Assembly: GCA_949318235.1 (NCBI GenBank)
Contig: OX439134.1
Span: 29,334,459-29,398,458 of the forward strand
Direction: 5' to 3'
Length of the DNA: 64,000 bases
Source of the DNA: Ecdyonurus torrentis
Lineage: Eukaryota > Arthropoda > Insecta > Ephemeroptera > Heptageniidae
Shown piece after piece: positions 60,471 through 64,000 of this stretch. Position 1 is the stretch's first letter; each line of letters starts with the position of its first letter. Both the position numbers and the translations under genes were made by a program. The notes under the pieces were generated by a model. The model was not told where the DNA came from. It did no database searches and saw nothing but the letters and a program-made list of their open reading frames with translations.

Positions 60471-61384
60471 TTATGATTTCCTTTAGAGAATTAACTGAAT
60501 GTTGAAATTCTTTTTGAAAATGTAATAATTTATTTTTACTGGGACATTATTGCAACAAAAATTTCAAGAAATAATAAAAATAAATTTAATTAATTTTAAA
60601 ATATAGCTACAAAAAATATTTGTTTGCCTTTTAATATTTTTAGGTATCAGTATAATTATACAATGTAACATTATGTTGTTGTTTTTTAGTTTAAAATTTT
60701 TAATGTTTATAAAACACACACAACCACACAAATTGCAAATAAATCTAAAATATTGCAAAAAAAAAATTCTATATGGATCTACAGTATAATATAATATGCT
60801 AAATATATCATATTGTCTTTCTTTTATACATTTAAATAAGAAATCTCAAGTCGATACAAAAAAATGGTGTTAATTTATTATACATAATAATAGTTTTTTT
60901 TTTTTTTTAAAGACTGAGGTTAGTTTGTTTATCATTGAACACTGGTTCTCACTAAATATTTGGAATATTTTCTTTGTTATTTAAGTTTAAATTATTGCTT
61001 TTTGCGTCTTGGCAAGGCTTTTAATACAATATACATAAAATATAGCTAAATATATCAATTGATTCGGAGGTATATATTTTTAATACACTGATAAACAAAA
61101 TAGGTTGATATTACCTATAAATAGGCTCATTTGCATGGTTGATTTTTATCTCAGTTGTTTTTGCAAAGTATAGTGAAAAAAACACAAAAACAATGATAGT
61201 TTACTCTTAACAAAAATCCTTGGTTGATTTTTTATTATTATTTCTATTATAATTATTATAATCTATTTTTAACCTATTATTTTTTTTAGAACTCATAAAA
61301 ATGAGTTACTATAGAGGCGTGTAACTATTTTCCCAAAGTTCCATTCATTCTTATCAGGTCTATTTGGAGAAAAAAAAGAAAAGA
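60471..61384. other. Gene-free AT-rich spacer
   Basis: No credible coding exon or repeat copy found. Confidence 0.45.
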
Positions 61385-61542
61385 TCAACCATACATATCG
61401 ATGCTTCCGCGTCAAAAGAGAGAATCTGCACTTTCCATCGTGGAGCATCTGTAATGTTAAGTAAATGGCCGCTAGTCCACGCACCGCGCTGGTGGAAAGC
61501 ACAGATGCTCTCTTTTGAAGTGGAAGCATTGATATACATAAG
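61385..61542. mobile_element. Single palindromic MITE
   Basis: ATATCGATGCTTCCGC and AGAGAGAATCTGCACTTTCC pair with their inverse on the right. One copy only in this window. Confidence 0.65.
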
Positions 61543-62231
61543 CGTCGTAAAAAGTTAATGATATCATGATCAGATGTTCCTAACAAAGGAAAAATATCCC
61601 AGCTAATGATTTTAAAGTTTAATATTTGTGTGTAGTTTACAGAACCAAAAGAGAACTTTTTTTTCTCTTTTTAATAATTTTACAGAACACGTGCATGGAT
61701 CAGTGAGCACCAAAGAAATCTGGTTCTGTGTATTCGTAAAATAGTAACAGTAACCCATTCAATGTTAACTGAATTATTACAAAGCATTGTGGTCTTACAA
61801 TTAATTTTAAAATGGCAATTTTTAATTGATAGTAAAATACGTAAATAGACATAAACCCATCCTTTTTTTCAATGAAGTACATTAAAATGGGGCAACTTTA
61901 TACCAATTTAGCATTTTTTGTTAGCCCTAACCCTTATCACATACCATTGTGATGATATTTAAAATACATTAAAAAATGACACAATATTTTTCCATGTGCT
62001 TCCAACACGTTTGCTCAGGGTGCACAAAAATGTCATAAAACAATTTTTTAAATAAATATTTAAAATAAAAGAAATAAAAATTTTCACTACACACATTTTG
62101 TTTTTACTATTGAAATATTGATATTACTATAATATACTGTAAAGTAGCCCCATTTCAAAAAAACGTACAAATTTCTAATTTTATAAGTTTAATACTACAA
62201 AAGTACTGTTTTGATGTTCACAGTTGAGTAC

Positions 62232-62399
62232 TATTGACTGATAAAGGAACAACTGTTTTGAAGCTGACTATAAGCAATTTTGCTCACATCCGTTTCTGTT
62301 TCGACTTACTGTGCATGCGTAGTAAGTCGCAACGGAAGCAGATATGACCAAAATCGCTTATAGTCGGCCTCAAAACTGTTGTTCCTTTATTAGTCAATA
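62232..62399. mobile_element. Single palindromic MITE (near-perfect hairpin)
   Basis: 168 bp; TATTGACTGATAAAGGAAC to GTTCCTTTATTAGTCAATA, arms nearly perfect to a CGCATGCGTAG-like centre. Confidence 0.72.
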
Positions 62400-62542
62400 T
62401 TTAGAACTTATTGAATGTTTGTTTCTATAATCCATGTCTTTTTTTTTTTTTTTTTTTTTACTTTCTTGTGACACATTTATAGGCCTATAGAAAAAAAGAT
62501 CATGTTACCTGATACAAGGAAAATAAATCATCGCGGCTAGGT

Positions 62543-62745
62543 ATGATAAATTGAAAGAAAAGGATAGGAGAAAACCAGCAAGGGCCTTACCATAGTGAAG
62601 AGAGTCCCATAGTTTGGTGAAAATCTTGCTAGCACAGATATAAAATAACAAACACATTGGAAATATTTCGGCAATCGACTCCAAGAGAGATATGGAGCGT
62701 GTTATGCCTTCATCGCCTCCTATCCTTTTCTTTCAATTTATCTTA
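62543..62745. mobile_element. MITE-11 copy c
   Basis: Tips GATAAATTGAAAGAAAAGGA and the inverse; shares AGCAAGGGCCTTACCATA and AATCTTGCTAGCAC with copy b. Confidence 0.72.
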
Positions 62746-63016
62746 CCTGATACAAGCATTGCTAAATATACATAGCCTAATTTAATTGCAAACCAAACTC
62801 AACTTTTAAGAGAGTGTTCTAATTAATGATCAAAAGAAAGATAAAATACATAGAAAATTACATTTCATGGAAGTCTTATCACGTCTATTAATTAAATGCT
62901 TGTTAATCCACTTAACTAATCAGATAAATGCCAGAAAATGGTAGGAAATCTGTATCATTTCATTTAACATTACAGGAACCATTACGGATTTTTTTTTTTT
63001 AATTTTGTAGAATAGA

Positions 63017-63053
<37 letters not shown>

Positions 63054-63427
63054 AATACAAATTTTTGTCCAAAATTTTCCCCAGCAAGAAGTATTTACAG
63101 GGAACAATACTTAGGGACATAAAATGTGTAATGAAAGCACTGAGCTTCAAAACTGAGAAATGATGAAAGATTTACAGTGTACCACACGTTATTATGTCGT
63201 ATAAATTAAAAGATTCTTGTTTAATATAATTTTCTACTTAAAAACTTATTTTATAAACATTTTATCTTTCTTTTCATCTTTTTTTCTTCTACCTTATCTG
63301 TTTTGTGCATTTTTCTAAAATAGCAGAACTTGTAATATAGTAAGTATAAATTCTGTAAACATTTGTGTAAAATTCAAATCACTTTCTATCAAATATGCAA
63401 TGCATGAAAACTTCTAATTTCACTAGT
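62746..63427. other. Gene-free AT-rich spacer
   Basis: T-rich tracts near 62990 and 63020; otherwise nothing recognised. Confidence 0.45.
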
Positions 63428-63438
63428 AATGAGAAAGA

Positions 63439-63511
<73 letters not shown>

Positions 63512-63804
63512 CAATTTTATTGCATATTCTAAAAGAGGACATTGTTCTGCATTGATAGATATGCAAATTTCTAATTTTTAAGTTCGTTAAGTGTTTTTAA
63601 AATTAATTTTTGAGTCACAAAATGACGTCAGTGTCCGTAACTTTTTCCAATGCCATAAGTTACCCACCTGATTTTCAAAAATTAAATTAACTAAAAATAC
63701 TTGATCTAAAAAATTATAAATTTGCATATCAATTGATTCATGACAATTTCTTCATTTAGAATATGAAATAAAATTACCTATTAGAATTGTGTAGTCTTCC
63801 TCAT
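63428..63804. mobile_element. MITE-5 copy h with A72 tract
   Basis: AATGAGAAAGACT left end and AGTCTTCCTCATT right end, one TGACGTCA. A run of about 72 A (63439-63510) sits in the left arm. Confidence 0.72.
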
Positions 63805-63845
63805 TTTTACAACTATAAAAAAATATATCAAAGGCTACGCTGCAT

Positions 63846-64000
63846 TACTGCAATCTCCGCGGATACAATTTTGGCACATCTGCAATCTCCACCGCGCCTA
63901 CTAATGACACATCTGTACAGGCTAAGCATATTATGAAGATGTTTCAAAAGATGGGAGCGCAGAGAATACAGATGGGCCAAAATTGCACCCACAGAGATTG
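63846..64000. mobile_element. Palindromic MITE reaching the right window edge
   Basis: GCAATCTCCGCGGATACAAT and ATTTTGGCACATCTG return inverted at the edge (CAGATGGGCCAAAATTGC..AGATTG). It may continue beyond the window. Confidence 0.6.

Noticed and set aside
56319..64000. Hidden exons of another gene at the right end
   Set aside because: ORFs here overlap palindromes or homopolymers and have no matching splice signals or known motifs.

Overview
This window looks like nuclear DNA of an AT-rich invertebrate, probably an arthropod. Genes are split into short GT-AG exons. There is a nuclear-type tRNA-Leu, brachyurin-like secreted proteases, rhodopsin-class receptors, long microsatellites and a dense crowd of small inverted-repeat transposons. 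The species cannot be named from the sequence alone, and 'arthropod' is an inference.

All six protein genes I can assemble lie on the minus strand. In window order they are: (1) protease A (<1-4272), which runs off the left edge; (2) its paralog protease B (6851-11785), complete with an intact triad; (3) GPCR-1 (14122-17798); (4) its tandem paralog GPCR-2 (20561-26407); (5) protease homolog C (28715-44631), with the same exon plan as A and B but the catalytic serine changed to leucine; (6) gene E (45893-56318), which encodes a secreted, acidic, proline-rich, cysteine-free protein with four copies of a 15-residue helix motif. The gene models were built by hand from splice sites, phase and paralog comparison. 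Every junction keeps frame, and the five complete models end at a stop codon.

Intron 1 of gene C holds an apparently intact, young 8.8-kb Ty3/gypsy-type LTR retrotransposon (35033-43811). Its LTRs are 655 bp each. Gag and pol overlap and are joined by a textbook -1 frameshift signal. The element landed inside an older MITE, and an uninterrupted relative of that MITE at 5.7-5.9 kb confirms the 4-bp target duplication. A tRNA-Leu(AAG) gene sits on the plus strand inside another intron of gene C.

The rest is mostly repeats: at least a dozen MITE families in two to eight copies each, a tRNA-derived SINE, a LINE tail, and microsatellites up to about 770 bp. Four otherwise unrelated palindromic families end in TTAA, which suggests piggyBac-type mobilisation. 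Across several families that are not alignable to each other, the interiors carry the same 8-bp palindrome TGACGTCA (a CRE/ATF-type site), about 33 times in the window by eye against well under one expected at this base composition. From 56.4 kb to the right edge I see no genes, only repeats and AT-rich spacer.
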